Positions 34,956-44,773 are shown, numbered from the stretch's first letter. The stretch: 64,000 nt of DNA from Pseudomonas putida W15Oct28 (GCF_000708715.2 NZ_JENB01000023.1:1-64000), one strand, 5' to 3'. A program made the numbers and translations. Notes: generated by a model from the sequence alone, not told the origin.

Positions 34956-35966
34956 TTACTCCTTGTGGTAGGCGGTGACGCGCTCTACTTCTTCCTTCGA
35001 ACCAAGGATTACCGACACGCGCTGGTGCAGGCTCTCTGGCTTGATGTCGAGGATGCGATCGTAACCGTTGGTAGAGGCGCCGCCTGCCTGTTCGATAATG
35101 AACGACATCGGGTTGGCTTCGTACATCAGGCGCAGCTTGCCCGGTTTGCTTGGCTCGCGGGCGTCACGTGGGTACATGAACAGGCCGCCACGGGTCAGGA
35201 TGCGGTGCACGTCGGCCACCATCGAGGCGATCCAGCGCATGTTGTAGTTCTTTTTCAGCGGGCCGGTTTCGCCGGCCAGCAGTTCGCCCACGTAGCGTTG
35301 TACCGGGGCTTCCCAGTGGCGCTGGTTGGACATGTTGATGGCGAACTCGGCGGTGGTTGCCGGTACCTGGATGTTTTCGTGGGTCAGGACGAAGCTGCCC
35401 AGTTCGCGGTCCAGGGTGAAGCCCTTGACGCCGTTGCCCAGGGTCAGGATCAGCATGGTCTGCGGGCCGTAGATGGCGTAACCGGCGGCGACCTGCTCGG
35501 TACCTGGCTGCAGGAAGGCTTCTTCGTTGAGGCTTTCGTTCTGGCTCAGGTACTGGTTAGGGCAACGCAGCACCGAGAAGATGGTGCCGACCGAGACGTT
35601 GACGTCGATGTTCGACGAACCGTCCAGTGGGTCGAAGACCAGCAGGTACGCGCCTTTCGGGTACTTGCCCGGGATCTGGTAGGCGTTGTCCATTTCTTCA
35701 GAGGCCATGCCGGCCAAGTGGCCGCCCCACTCGTTGGCTTCCAGCAGGATATCGTTGGAAATCACGTCCAGTTTCTTCTGGACTTCGCCCTGCACGTTTT
35801 CAGTGCCCATGCTGCCCAGCACGCCGCCGAGGGCGCCTTTGGACACGTGATGGCTGATTTCCTTGCACGCACGCGCCACCACTTCGATCAGGAAGCGCAG
35901 ATCGGCAGGGGTATTGTTGCTGCGGGTCTGCTCAATCAGATAGCGACTCAGGGTAACGCGGGACAT
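34956..35966 (-). CDS. fbp: Fructose-1,6-bisphosphatase, class I
   Basis: 336 aa. It hydrolyses fructose-1,6-bisphosphate to fructose-6-phosphate in gluconeogenesis. Metal-binding region VFDPLDGSSNIDVNVSVG is intact, and the C-terminal active-site KLRLMYEANPMSFIIEQAGG is present. Pseudomonads lack phosphofructokinase and depend on this enzyme to feed hexose phosphates. Upstream gene of the fbp-DUF924 pair. Confidence 0.97.
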   Translation of the reverse strand: MSRVTLSRYLIEQTRSNNTPADLRFLIEVVARACKEISHHVSKGALGGVLGSMGTENVQGEVQKKLDVISNDILLEANEWGGHLAGMASEEMDNAYQIPGKYPKGAYLLVFDPLDGSSNIDVNVSVGTIFSVLRCPNQYLSQNESLNEEAFLQPGTEQVAAGYAIYGPQTMLILTLGNGVKGFTLDRELGSFVLTHENIQVPATTAEFAINMSNQRHWEAPVQRYVGELLAGETGPLKKNYNMRWIASMVADVHRILTRGGLFMYPRDAREPSKPGKLRLMYEANPMSFIIEQAGGASTNGYDRILDIKPESLHQRVSVILGSKEEVERVTAYHKE

Positions 35967-36117
35967 GTATGGCTCCGAACGGATTGGGGGAGTAAAAACC
36001 CCCGCAGTTTACAGGGAGAGTGACAGGCTAGCGAGCAATGAGACTCGCCACGGCTCTCAGACGGCACAATAGGTCGCTAGTTCAGCCTTCGCCAGGCCGA
36101 TGGTCCGGTTGTGGGCC

Positions 36118-36205
36118 CATTCGCGGGCACGCCCGCTCCCACAGGTGTCTCGCAAGCTTCGAGGCCTGCGCTGTACCTGTGGGAGCGGGCGTGCCCGCGA
36201 ATGGC
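36118..36205. repeat. REP doublet downstream of glgP
   Basis: An inverted pair CATTCGCGGGCACGCCCGCT / complement ending GCGAATGG just past the glgP stop, between it and the fbp promoter region. Confidence 0.85.
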
Positions 36206-36211
36206 CTCACA

Positions 36212-38662
36212 TCAATCCAGTGCCTTCCAGATCTCGGTAGCATATTCGCGAATGGTCCTATCCGACGAGAACCAACCCATCCGCGCCGTGTTCAGCACCG
36301 CCATGCGCCACCACTCCTGCGGCGTGTGCCACAGGTCTTCGACCCGCCGCTGGGCATCCCAGTAGGCATCGAAGTCGGCACACACCAGGAAGCGGTCATA
36401 GGCCACCAGCCCGTCGATCAACCCGGCGTAGCGCGAAGGGTCGTCTGGCGAGAACACACCGCTGCGAATGGCTTGCAGCACGTCGCTCAAGCGGTTGGAA
36501 GCGGCTATGGCGGCATTGGCACCAAAATCACCGGCACGCTTGCGCGCCTCGACCTGCTGTGCGGTAAGGCCAAAGATGAACATGTTGTCGGCGCCCACCT
36601 GCTCGCACATTTCCACGTTGGCACCGTCCAGGGTGCCGATGGTCAGCGCGCCGTTCAGGCCGAACTTCATGTTGCTGGTACCGGAGGCTTCATAACCAGC
36701 CGTGGAAATCTGCTCGGACAGGTCTGCCGCCGGGATGATGCTCTCGGCCAGGCTGACGTTGTAATTGGGCAGGAACACCACCTTGAGCAGGCCGCGCACG
36801 GTCGGGTCGTTGTTCACCACCCGGGCAATGTCGTTGGCCAGCTTGATGATCAGCTTGGCCTGGTGGTAACTGGCCGCAGCCTTGCCGGCGAAGATCTTCA
36901 CCCGCGGCACCCAGTTGGTGCCAGGGTCGTTGCGCATGGCCTGGTACAGCGCCACGGTGTGCAGCAAGTTGAGCAACTGGCGCTTGTACTCGTGGATACG
37001 CTTGACCTGCACATCGAACAGCGCCTCGGGGTTGACCGTGACACCAATGCGGTCCTGGATGATGCTGGCCAGGGCGCGCTTGCTGTGCAGGCGCTGAGCG
37101 GCGAACTGCTTGCGAAAACCCGCCTTGTCGGCGAATGGCACCAGGCCGGCCAGAAGCCCTTCAGGGTCGTCCTTGAGCCCTGGCCCGAGCGCTTCGACCA
37201 GCATCTCGGTCAGCTGTGGGTTGGACTGGTACAGCCAGCGGCGGAAAGTAATGCCGTTGGTCTTGTTGTTGATTCGTTGCGGGTAAAGCTTGTGCAGCTC
37301 GGAGAACACGGTGCTTTTCATCAGCTGGCTGTGCAACGCCGACACGCCGTTGACGCTGTGCGAGCCAAGGAACGCCAGGTTACCCATGCGCACCCGGCGG
37401 CCGTTGTCTTCCTCGATCAACGACACCGCGCGCAGCACGTCGAAATCGTGCATGCCTTTGGCCCGCAATGCATCGATATGGTAGGCATTGATCAGGTAGA
37501 TGATCTGCATGTGCCGCGGCAGCATGCGCTCCATCAGGGCTACCGGCCAGGTTTCCAGGGCTTCGGGCAGCAGGGTGTGGTTGGTGTAGGCGAGCGTGCC
37601 AACGGTCAGCTCCCAGGCCTTTTCCCACGGCACTTCATGCTGGTCTACCAGCAGCCGCATCAGCTCTGCCACGGCAATCGAAGGGTGCGTGTCGTTGAGC
37701 TGGATGGCCGCCGCGTCGGGCAGGTTGAGCAGGTCCTTGTGCATGTTCAGGTGGCGGCGCAGCAAGTCCTGCAGCGAAGCCGACACAAAGAAGTACTCCT
37801 GGCGCAGGCGCAGTTCCTGCCCTGCCTCGGTGCTGTCGGCCGGGTACAGCACGCGCGAAATGCTCTCGGCCCGCGCCACTTCGGCCACGGCCCCCAGGTG
37901 GTCACCCGCATTGAAGCGCTCCAGGTGCAGCTCTTCCAGTGCCCGCGCACGCCACAGGCGCAAGGTGTTGACGCTGGACCCGCGCCAGCCTACCACGGGC
38001 GTGTCGTAAGCCACCGCCCGCACCGTTTCACCAGGCGACCATACCTGGCGCTGGGTACCATTGGCATCGTTCACGGTTTCGACACTGCCGCCAAAGCTGA
38101 TCGGGTAGATCACCTCGGCACGCTCGAACTCCCAAGGGTTACCGAAGTCCAGCCAGTTTTCGGTCTGCTCCTGCTGCCAGCCATCGACCACGGCCTGACG
38201 AAACAACCCATGCTCGTAGCGGATGCCGTAACCATGGGCGGCGATGCCCAGGGTGGACATGCTTTCCATGAAGCACGCCGCCAGGCGGCCGAGGCCACCG
38301 TTACCCAGGGCGGCGTCGGGTTCGAGCAGGCGGATGCGCTCCAGGTCCACGTCCAGCCCTTGCAGCGCCTCACGGGCGACGTCCAGCAGCCCCAGGTTGC
38401 TCAGGCTGTCGTACAGCAAGCGCCCGATGAGGAATTCGAGGGAGAGGTAATAGACCCGCTTCTGGCTACGGCGGTAGGCCTGACGAGTGTGGTCCATCCA
38501 GTGGTCGACCATGTGATCGCGTGCGGCCAGGGCAATGGCCTCGAACCAGTCGTGGTCGAACGCATGCTCCGGGTCCTTGCCGACCGCGTAGGTCAGCTTG
38601 TTCAGTACAGCGGCGCGAAATTCGGCCACCTCGGCGTCACGTGCTTCGGGTTCCTGGGACAT
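36212..38662 (-). CDS. glgP: Glycogen/alpha-glucan phosphorylase
   Basis: 816 aa, GT35 family. It releases glucose-1-phosphate from alpha-1,4-glucan. Landmarks are GNGGLGRLAACFMES, NDTHPSIAVAELMRL, and the PLP-binding EASGTSNMKFGLNGALTIGT. I chose ATG 38662 with AGAGGA six bases upstream; the frame continues 31 codons up without family similarity. It is monocistronic and divergent from the cysteine-cluster gene. Confidence 0.97.
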   Translation of the reverse strand: MSQEPEARDAEVAEFRAAVLNKLTYAVGKDPEHAFDHDWFEAIALAARDHMVDHWMDHTRQAYRRSQKRVYYLSLEFLIGRLLYDSLSNLGLLDVAREALQGLDVDLERIRLLEPDAALGNGGLGRLAACFMESMSTLGIAAHGYGIRYEHGLFRQAVVDGWQQEQTENWLDFGNPWEFERAEVIYPISFGGSVETVNDANGTQRQVWSPGETVRAVAYDTPVVGWRGSSVNTLRLWRARALEELHLERFNAGDHLGAVAEVARAESISRVLYPADSTEAGQELRLRQEYFFVSASLQDLLRRHLNMHKDLLNLPDAAAIQLNDTHPSIAVAELMRLLVDQHEVPWEKAWELTVGTLAYTNHTLLPEALETWPVALMERMLPRHMQIIYLINAYHIDALRAKGMHDFDVLRAVSLIEEDNGRRVRMGNLAFLGSHSVNGVSALHSQLMKSTVFSELHKLYPQRINNKTNGITFRRWLYQSNPQLTEMLVEALGPGLKDDPEGLLAGLVPFADKAGFRKQFAAQRLHSKRALASIIQDRIGVTVNPEALFDVQVKRIHEYKRQLLNLLHTVALYQAMRNDPGTNWVPRVKIFAGKAAASYHQAKLIIKLANDIARVVNNDPTVRGLLKVVFLPNYNVSLAESIIPAADLSEQISTAGYEASGTSNMKFGLNGALTIGTLDGANVEMCEQVGADNMFIFGLTAQQVEARKRAGDFGANAAIAASNRLSDVLQAIRSGVFSPDDPSRYAGLIDGLVAYDRFLVCADFDAYWDAQRRVEDLWHTPQEWWRMAVLNTARMGWFSSDRTIREYATEIWKALD

Positions 38663-38781
38663 GCGGCATCCTCTGGCAAGTTGACGAAAGCGGAGGGAGA
38701 TTGATGAGACTAGACCCTTCGACAGGGAGTGACAGTTACTGTTCGCAGTTTTCATGCCGACTCTGTGAATCCGGCAAAAGG

Positions 38782-38812
38782 TTGTTCATAATTTGAACAA
38801 TTCCGGTATGAT
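38782..38812 (+). promoter_or_regulatory. Possible sigma70 promoter for the YkgJ-like gene
   Basis: TATGAT at 38807-38812 is a good -10. TTGTTC at 38782-38787 could be the -35, but the 19-bp spacer is longer than ideal. Transcription from here would give a ~28-nt leader to ATG 38847. Confidence 0.35.
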
Positions 38813-38846
38813 CGCGCGCCCCAAGACCGTGATTCACCCTATAAAG

Positions 38847-39251
38847 ATGAAAACGACCCTGATCGCCGCCGCCGAAGTCGACCGCCTGGAGACTTGGCAG
38901 CGCTACGCCAGCCACATGTGCCACGGCTGCCATTCGACCTGTTGCACCCTGCCGGTGGAGGTGAAGATCAAGGATCTGATCCGTATCGGCGTGGTAGACG
39001 AGTTCGAGAAAGACGAACCCCCGAAAAACGTGGCCAAACGCCTGCAGAAGGACGGCATCATCGAGCGCTTCAACCAGAAGTCGGGGATCTTCACCCTGAC
39101 CCGGATGAGCAACGACGACTGCATGTACCTGGATCGTAAAAGCCGGCTGTGCACCATTTATGACAAGCGCCCGGATACCTGCCGCAACCACCCCAAGGTC
39201 GGGCCGCGACCGGGGTATTGCGCCTATAAGCCCAAGGTGGTTGGGCGCTGA
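38847..39251 (+). CDS. YkgJ family cysteine-cluster protein
   Basis: 134 aa. The Zn/Fe-binding CxxCxxxCC pattern is CHGCHSTCC near residue 25. Further cysteines sit in DDCMYLDRKSRLCTIYDKRP, TCRNHP and GYCAYKP, all typical of the UPF0153/YkgJ family (putative metal-cluster protein, function unknown). ATG 38847 is preferred because the upstream ATG at 38808 overlaps a probable -10 element. Confidence 0.85.
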   Translation: MKTTLIAAAEVDRLETWQRYASHMCHGCHSTCCTLPVEVKIKDLIRIGVVDEFEKDEPPKNVAKRLQKDGIIERFNQKSGIFTLTRMSNDDCMYLDRKSRLCTIYDKRPDTCRNHPKVGPRPGYCAYKPKVVGR

Positions 39252-39268
39252 TCGTCAGCCTGATCCGA

Positions 39269-39359
39269 CCTCTTCGCGGGCTTGCCCGCTCCCACAGGAT
39301 CTCTACGACATTCAGAACCTGTGCAGCACATGTGGGAGCGGGCAAGCCCGCGAAGAGGC
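39269..39359. repeat. REP doublet after the YkgJ-like gene
   Basis: An inverted pair CCTCTTCGCGGGCTTGCCCG / complement, arms ~30 bp, in the convergent gap with typA. Confidence 0.85.
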
Positions 39360-39382
39360 CAACGCAAATCCTGAAGGCAAAA

Positions 39383-39416
39383 AAAACGCCCCCGGCCTTT
39401 CGACCGGGGGCGTTTT
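39383..39416. terminator. Bidirectional terminator between the YkgJ-like gene and typA
   Basis: A perfect 13-bp stem (AAAACGCCCCCGG, loop of 8, CCGGGGGCGTTTT) with A and T runs on both sides, placed between two convergent genes. Confidence 0.92.
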
Positions 39417-39434
39417 CATTCAGCCAAAGCTAAC

Positions 39435-41258
39435 TTAGCTGTTTTTGGCTTTCTTGGCAGCGCGGGTACGCTCGCTTTCGTCCAGGATCTTCTTGCGAAG
39501 ACGGATGGACTTCGGCGTTACTTCGCACAGCTCGTCTTCCTGGATGTATTCCAGAGCCTGTTCCAGGGTGAAGCGAACTGGCGGAACCAGAGCGATGACT
39601 TCGTCTTTACCCGAAGCACGCATGTTGTCGAGCTTCTTGCCCTTGGTAGGGTTGACGCCCAGGTCGTTGTCGCGGCTGTTCTGGCCGACGATCTGACCGT
39701 TGTAGATCTCTTGACCGTGCTCGACGAACAGCTTGCCACGCGCCTGCAGGGTTTCCAGCGAGTAGGTCAGCGCCTTGCCGGTTTCGACCGAAACCAGTAC
39801 GCCGTTCTGACGGCCGGACATGTGGCCGGACTTCACGGTGTCGTAGCGATCGAAGATCGAAGTCAGGATGCCTGCACCGTTGGTCAGGGTCAGGAACTGG
39901 TTACGGAAACCGATCAGACCACGCGCCGGGATGTTGTATTCCAGGCGTACACGGCCCTTGCCATCCGGAACCATGTTGGTCAGGTCGCCTTTACGCAGAC
40001 CCATTTCTTCCATGACCTTGCCCTGGGATTCTTCAGGGATGTCGATGGTGACGTTTTCGAACGGCTCTTGCTTGACGCCGTCTACTTCGCGAATGATTAC
40101 TTCCGGACGGCCCAGGGCCAGTTCGAAGCCTTCGCGACGCATGGTTTCGATCAGTACCGAGAGGTGCAGCTCGCCACGGCCCGAGACCTTGAACTTGTCT
40201 GGGGAGTCGGTTTCTTCAACGCGCAGGGCAACGTTGTACAGCAGCTCTTTGTCCAGACGGTCCTTGATGTTACGGCTGGTGACGAACTTGCCTTCCTTGC
40301 CGCAGAACGGCGAGTCGTTGACCTGGAAGGTCATCGAAACGGTTGGCTCGTCAACGGTCAGCGGCTTCATCGCCTCAACGGCAGTCGGGTCGCACAGGGT
40401 GTCGGAGATGAACAGCTCGTCGAAACCGCTGATGCAGACGATGTCGCCAGCCTGGGCTTCTTCGACGTCGACGCGGTGCAGACCGTGGTGGCCCATCAGC
40501 TTGAGGATACGGCCGTTACGCTTCTTGCCGTCGGCGTCGATGGCGACAACCGGGGTGTTCGGCTTGATGCGACCACGGGCAATACGGCCAACACCGATCA
40601 CACCCAGGAAGCTGTTGTAGTCCAGTGCGGAAATTTGCATCTGGAACGGGCCGTCACGGTCAACAGCTGGTGCTGGAACGTGGTCGATGACCGCTTGGTA
40701 CAGCGGGGTCATATCTTCGGCCATGGCAGTGTGGTCCAGACCGGCGATGCCGTTCAGGGCCGAGGCGTAGACAACCTGGAAGTCCAACTGCTCGTCGGTA
40801 GCGCCGAGGTTGTCGAACAGGTCGAAGATCTGGTCCAGAACCCAGTCAGGACGCGCGCCCGGACGGTCAACCTTGTTGATCACAACGATTGGCTTCAGGC
40901 CAGCTTCGAAGGCCTTTTTGGTCACGAAGCGGGTTTGCGGCATCGGGCCGTCTTGGGCGTCGACCAGCAGCAGCACGGAGTCAACCATCGACATTACACG
41001 CTCAACCTCGCCACCGAAGTCGGCGTGGCCGGGGGTGTCGACGATGTTGATGTGGTAGCCGTTCCAGTTGATGGCGGTGTTTTTCGCCAGAATGGTAATA
41101 CCGCGCTCTTTTTCCTGGTCGTTGGAGTCCATGACGCGCTCGTCGTTGAGCTCGTTACGCTCCAGAGTGCCGGACTGACGCAGGAGTTTGTCGACCAGGG
41201 TGGTTTTACCATGGTCAACGTGGGCGATGATGGCGATGTTACGCAGATTTTCGATCAC
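39435..41258 (-). CDS. typA: Ribosome-associated GTPase TypA/BipA
   Basis: 607 aa, translational GTPase. G motifs are AHVDHGKTTL (G1), RGITI (G2), DTPGHADFGGE (G3) and NKVDRPGA (G4). An EF-G-like domain II, an EF-G-like fold and the BipA-specific C-terminal domain follow. It starts with GTG 41258 on a weak ribosome-binding site. BipA acts in 50S assembly and stress or low-temperature growth. Confidence 0.97.
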   Translation of the reverse strand: MIENLRNIAIIAHVDHGKTTLVDKLLRQSGTLERNELNDERVMDSNDQEKERGITILAKNTAINWNGYHINIVDTPGHADFGGEVERVMSMVDSVLLLVDAQDGPMPQTRFVTKKAFEAGLKPIVVINKVDRPGARPDWVLDQIFDLFDNLGATDEQLDFQVVYASALNGIAGLDHTAMAEDMTPLYQAVIDHVPAPAVDRDGPFQMQISALDYNSFLGVIGVGRIARGRIKPNTPVVAIDADGKKRNGRILKLMGHHGLHRVDVEEAQAGDIVCISGFDELFISDTLCDPTAVEAMKPLTVDEPTVSMTFQVNDSPFCGKEGKFVTSRNIKDRLDKELLYNVALRVEETDSPDKFKVSGRGELHLSVLIETMRREGFELALGRPEVIIREVDGVKQEPFENVTIDIPEESQGKVMEEMGLRKGDLTNMVPDGKGRVRLEYNIPARGLIGFRNQFLTLTNGAGILTSIFDRYDTVKSGHMSGRQNGVLVSVETGKALTYSLETLQARGKLFVEHGQEIYNGQIVGQNSRDNDLGVNPTKGKKLDNMRASGKDEVIALVPPVRFTLEQALEYIQEDELCEVTPKSIRLRKKILDESERTRAAKKAKNS

Positions 41259-41386
41259 AAGTGTATCTCGATCAGAGGATTCGGTTGCCGCCCATTTTAG
41301 GCGGCCAATATGTACTGTTTAAGGCTCAGCGGGCCCGGCGGTCGGGAGGGCGATGGCGGATACTGCCGCCATACAGCCCCGGCGTC

Positions 41387-42841
41387 TTATGTCGGACGAT
41401 AAACACGCACATTGGCATGTCCCTCACTGAGCAGATGGTGTGCGTGCAAACGGCTCATCACACCCTTGTCGCAATACAGCAAGTACTGGCGCGTTGGGTC
41501 CAGGTGCTTGAACTTGCTGTTGATGGCGTAGAACGGCATGGCCTGGACTTCGATACCTTCCAGCACCAGAGGTTCGTCTTCCTGGGCATCGGGGTGACGA
41601 ATGTCGATGACGATCTGGCCAGCTAGTGCCTCGGCCACTTCCTCGATTTCGACGTCCTTGCCCAGCTCGTCGATCACATGGTCGATGGAGATCAGCCTGG
41701 CGCGCTCCAGGGCGCGCTCCAGCACGGCCATGTCGAACTGCTTCTCTTCATGCTCCATGCGGTGGCGCTTGGCGTGAGTGGTCGGGTTTACCGAAATCAC
41801 GCCGCAATATTCTGGCATGTGCTTGGCGAAGTCGGCAGTGCCGATTTCGGTAGCCTGGTCGATGATGTCCTGCTTGTGGCTGGCCAGCAACGGGCGCAGC
41901 ACCAGCTTGTCGGTGGCCGAGTCGATGATCGACAGGTTCGGCAGAGTCTGGCTCGACACCTGGGAAATGGCCTCGCCGGTCACCAGCGCATCGATCTCCA
42001 GGCGGTCAGCCATGTGGGCGGCACCGCGCAGCATCATGCGTTTGAGGGTCACGCCCATGTAGCTGTTGTCGACCTTGTTGAGGATCTCGCCGACCACTTC
42101 TTCGAACGGCACGCTGATGAACAGCACGCGCTGGCTGCTGCCGTACTTCTTCCACAGGTAGTGGGCCACTTCCATCACGCCCAGCTCGTGGGCACGGCCG
42201 CCGAGGTTGAAGAAGCAGAAGTGGGTCATCAGGCCGCGGCGCATCATCTGGTAGGCCGCCACGGTGGAGTCGAAGCCACCGGACATCAGCACCAGGGTCT
42301 GCTCCAGGGCGCCCAGCGGGTAGCCGCCGATGCCCTGGTGCTGGTTGTGGATCACGTACAGGCGCTGGTTGCGTATTTCGATGCGCACCAGCACTTCAGG
42401 CTTCTTCAGCTCGATACCGGCGGCGCCACACTGCTGACGCAGCTGGCTGCCGACGTACCGGTCGACGTCCATCGAGGTGAAGTCATGGTGGCCACCGCGC
42501 TTGCAGCGCACGGCGAAGTGCTTGCCGGCCAGCAGGTGGCCGAAGTGCTGCTTGCACTTGGCAACGATGTCGTCGAAGTCACCCAGCGGGTATTCCTCTA
42601 CCTGCAGGAAGTGGGTGATACCCGGTGTGCAGGTGAGGCGCTCGATGATCTCGCGCTGGACCTTTTCGTCCTCGATGCGGGTGACCACTTCGAGATTGTC
42701 CCAGACACCATCGACCGCGAGCTCAGGATCGAGGTCCTTGAGCACGTTGCGGATGTTCTTGGCGAGCTGGCGGATGAAGCGCTTGCGCACCGGCCGGCTC
42801 TTGATGGTGATTTCTGGGAAGACTTTGACGATAAGTTTCAT
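41387..42841 (-). CDS. thiI: tRNA 4-thiouridine synthase / thiamine sulfur-transfer protein ThiI
   Basis: 484 aa. An N-terminal ferredoxin-like and THUMP region is followed by the PP-loop ATPase (LVLMSGGFDSTVA) and a C-terminal rhodanese domain with persulfide Cys457 (LLYCDKGVMSR); the second cysteine is in PEYCGVIS. The rhodanese extension indicates function in both s4U8 tRNA modification and thiazole synthesis. It diverges from glnA. Confidence 0.97.
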   Translation of the reverse strand: MKLIVKVFPEITIKSRPVRKRFIRQLAKNIRNVLKDLDPELAVDGVWDNLEVVTRIEDEKVQREIIERLTCTPGITHFLQVEEYPLGDFDDIVAKCKQHFGHLLAGKHFAVRCKRGGHHDFTSMDVDRYVGSQLRQQCGAAGIELKKPEVLVRIEIRNQRLYVIHNQHQGIGGYPLGALEQTLVLMSGGFDSTVAAYQMMRRGLMTHFCFFNLGGRAHELGVMEVAHYLWKKYGSSQRVLFISVPFEEVVGEILNKVDNSYMGVTLKRMMLRGAAHMADRLEIDALVTGEAISQVSSQTLPNLSIIDSATDKLVLRPLLASHKQDIIDQATEIGTADFAKHMPEYCGVISVNPTTHAKRHRMEHEEKQFDMAVLERALERARLISIDHVIDELGKDVEIEEVAEALAGQIVIDIRHPDAQEDEPLVLEGIEVQAMPFYAINSKFKHLDPTRQYLLYCDKGVMSRLHAHHLLSEGHANVRVYRPT

Positions 42842-42974
42842 TGGTTAACAGCGCGCGCAGGGCCTGCCGAAAATGAGGGGCGCGAATTATATCGGAAATT
42901 GCTCAGGATTTGACCAACTTTTGATCAGAAGCTTTCAGATAAATGCAGGGCCGGGGTTTTGTGGTGCCTGTTCC

Positions 42975-43069
42975 GGCCCTTTCGCGGGCAAGCCCGCTCC
43001 CACAGGAGCCGTGCAAGCTTCAAAGAGCACACCGTACCTGTGGGAGGGGGCTTGCCCGCGAAGGGGCCC
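42975..43069. repeat. REP doublet upstream of glnA
   Basis: An inverted pair CCCTTTCGCGGGCAAGCCCG / complement with GGGGGCTTGCCCGCG, about 27 bp upstream of the first NtrC site. Confidence 0.85.
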
Positions 43070-43095
43070 TCAAAGAAAGCACAAGGCCCGAACGG

Positions 43096-43143
43096 CGCAC
43101 CTTATTGGTGCATCAATGCCAGAATTCGCATCGTAAGGGTGCA
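43096..43143 (+). promoter_or_regulatory. Two NtrC enhancer sites for glnA
   Basis: Site 1 (43096-43112) is CGCACC-TTATT-GGTGCA, 11 of 12 bases of the TGCACC-N5-GGTGCA consensus. Site 2 (43127-43143) is CGCATC-GTAAG-GGTGCA, 10 of 12. They are 31 bp apart (three helical turns) and centre at about -139 and -108 from the predicted sigma54 start, the spacing known for the enterobacterial glnA enhancer. Confidence 0.85.
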
Positions 43144-43216
43144 CTTTTCCCCGCCAACCCGCCGCCAAATGCCCGCAAACGCCTGCTTTTATCCCACCCT
43201 CGCCATTTTCGGGCAC

Positions 43217-43232
43217 TGGCATGCAATTTGCT
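43217..43232 (+). promoter_or_regulatory. Sigma54 promoter of glnA
   Basis: TGGCATGCAATTTGCT has GG and GC with exactly 10 bp between them (-24/-12). The start is predicted near 43243, leaving an ~89-nt leader before glnA. Confidence 0.88.
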
Positions 43233-43331
43233 CCCTTGTGAGGCAGGTAAGCTTGGCCGACTATCCGCGCCCGGCAACACCCTTTTTCCAGGGCAGCGGC
43301 CCACCGCGCTCTAGACCCTCCGGAGGACAAC

Positions 43332-44738
43332 ATGTCGAAGTCGGTTCAACTCATCAAAGATCATGACGTCAAGTGGATTGATCTGCGTTTCACGGACACC
43401 AAAGGCATTCAGCACCACGTGACCATGCCGTCGCGTGATGCGCTGGACGAAGACTTCTTCGAAGTCGGCAAGATGTTCGACGGTTCCTCCATTGCTGGCT
43501 GGAAAGGCATCGAAGCTTCGGACATGATCCTGATGCCGGTTGACGACACTGCCGTCCTCGACCCGTTCACCGAAGAACCTACCCTGATCATCACCTGCGA
43601 CATCGTCGATCCGTCGAGCATGCAAGGCTACGATCGCGACCCACGTGCGATCGCCAAGCGCGCCGAAGAGTACCTGAAGAGCACCGGCATCGGTGACACC
43701 GTATTCGCAGGCCCGGAGCCAGAGTTCTTCATCTTCGACGAAGTGAAGTTCCACTCGGACATCTCCGGCTCGATGTTCAAGATCTTCTCCGAGCAAGGCT
43801 CGTGGATGACCGGCGCTGACGTGGAAGGCGGCAACAAAGGCCACCGTCCAGGCGTGAAAGGCGGCTACTTCCCGGTTCCGCCGTTCGACCACGACCACGA
43901 AATCCGTACTGCCATGTGCAACGCACTGGAAGAAATGGGCCAGATCGTTGAAGTTCACCACCACGAAGTGGCGACTGCCGGCCAGAACGAAATCGGCGTC
44001 AAGTTCAACACCCTGGTGAAGAAAGCTGACGAAGTACAGGCCTTGAAATACGTCGTGCACAACGTTGCCGACGCCTACGGCCGTACCGCCACCTTCATGC
44101 CGAAGCCACTGTACGGCGACAACGGCTCGGGCATGCACGTGCACATGTCGATCTGGAAAGACGGCAAGAACACCTTCTCGGGCGAAGGCTATGCCGGCCT
44201 GTCCGACACCGCCCTGTACTTCATCGGCGGTATCATCAAGCACGGTAAGGCCCTGAACGGCTTCACCAACCCGTCGACCAACTCCTACAAGCGTCTGGTC
44301 CCAGGCTTCGAAGCCCCGGTAATGCTGGCCTACTCGGCTCGCAACCGTTCCGCCTCGATCCGTATTCCTTACGTCGGCAGCCCGAAAGCCCGCCGTATCG
44401 AAGCACGCTTCCCGGACCCATCGGCCAACCCGTACCTGGCCTTCGCGGCCCTGCTGATGGCTGGCCTGGACGGCATCCAGAACAAGATCCACCCAGGCGA
44501 TGCTGCCGACAAGAACCTGTACGACCTGCCACCAGAAGAGGCCAAGGACATTCCGCAAGTGTGCGGCAGCCTGAAAGAAGCCCTGGAAGAGCTGGACAAA
44601 GGCCGTGCGTTCCTGACCAAGGGCGGCGTGTTCTCCGACGACTTCATCGATGCCTTCATCGAGCTGAAGAGCGAAGAAGAGATCAAGGTCCGCACCTTCG
44701 TGCACCCGCTGGAATACGAGCTGTACTACAGCTGCTGA
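43332..44738 (+). CDS. glnA: Glutamine synthetase, type I
   Basis: 468 aa. It condenses glutamate and ammonia to glutamine and is the main ammonia-assimilating enzyme. Landmarks are FDGSSIAGWKGI, PGPEPEFFIFDE-type beta strand (AGPEPEFFIFDE), NGSGMHVHMSIWKDGKN and the adenylylation loop NLYDLPPEE with Tyr397. A strong GGAGG lies seven bases before ATG. It is controlled from the NtrC/sigma54 promoter upstream. It is followed by a terminator and the ntrBC genes. Confidence 0.98.
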   Translation: MSKSVQLIKDHDVKWIDLRFTDTKGIQHHVTMPSRDALDEDFFEVGKMFDGSSIAGWKGIEASDMILMPVDDTAVLDPFTEEPTLIITCDIVDPSSMQGYDRDPRAIAKRAEEYLKSTGIGDTVFAGPEPEFFIFDEVKFHSDISGSMFKIFSEQGSWMTGADVEGGNKGHRPGVKGGYFPVPPFDHDHEIRTAMCNALEEMGQIVEVHHHEVATAGQNEIGVKFNTLVKKADEVQALKYVVHNVADAYGRTATFMPKPLYGDNGSGMHVHMSIWKDGKNTFSGEGYAGLSDTALYFIGGIIKHGKALNGFTNPSTNSYKRLVPGFEAPVMLAYSARNRSASIRIPYVGSPKARRIEARFPDPSANPYLAFAALLMAGLDGIQNKIHPGDAADKNLYDLPPEEAKDIPQVCGSLKEALEELDKGRAFLTKGGVFSDDFIDAFIELKSEEEIKVRTFVHPLEYELYYSC

Positions 44739-44773
44739 TCTGATCGGCGCCTCGCGCCGATGACATGATCACG

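Larger units (their letters stand above)
42842..43331. other. thiI-glnA divergent region
   Basis: A 490-bp gene-free region. It holds a REP doublet next to thiI, then two NtrC sites and a sigma54 promoter for glnA, which are listed separately. No small gene is supported. Confidence 0.8.

Noticed and set aside
36038..38704. An 888-codon plus-strand frame opposite glgP, and similar long frames opposite hutI-hutT (23941-26481), fbp (34290-36023), typA (39711-41300) and betA (60498-62327)
   Set aside because: Each mirrors a conserved gene on the other strand and encodes the same biased composition; none has a recognisable domain.
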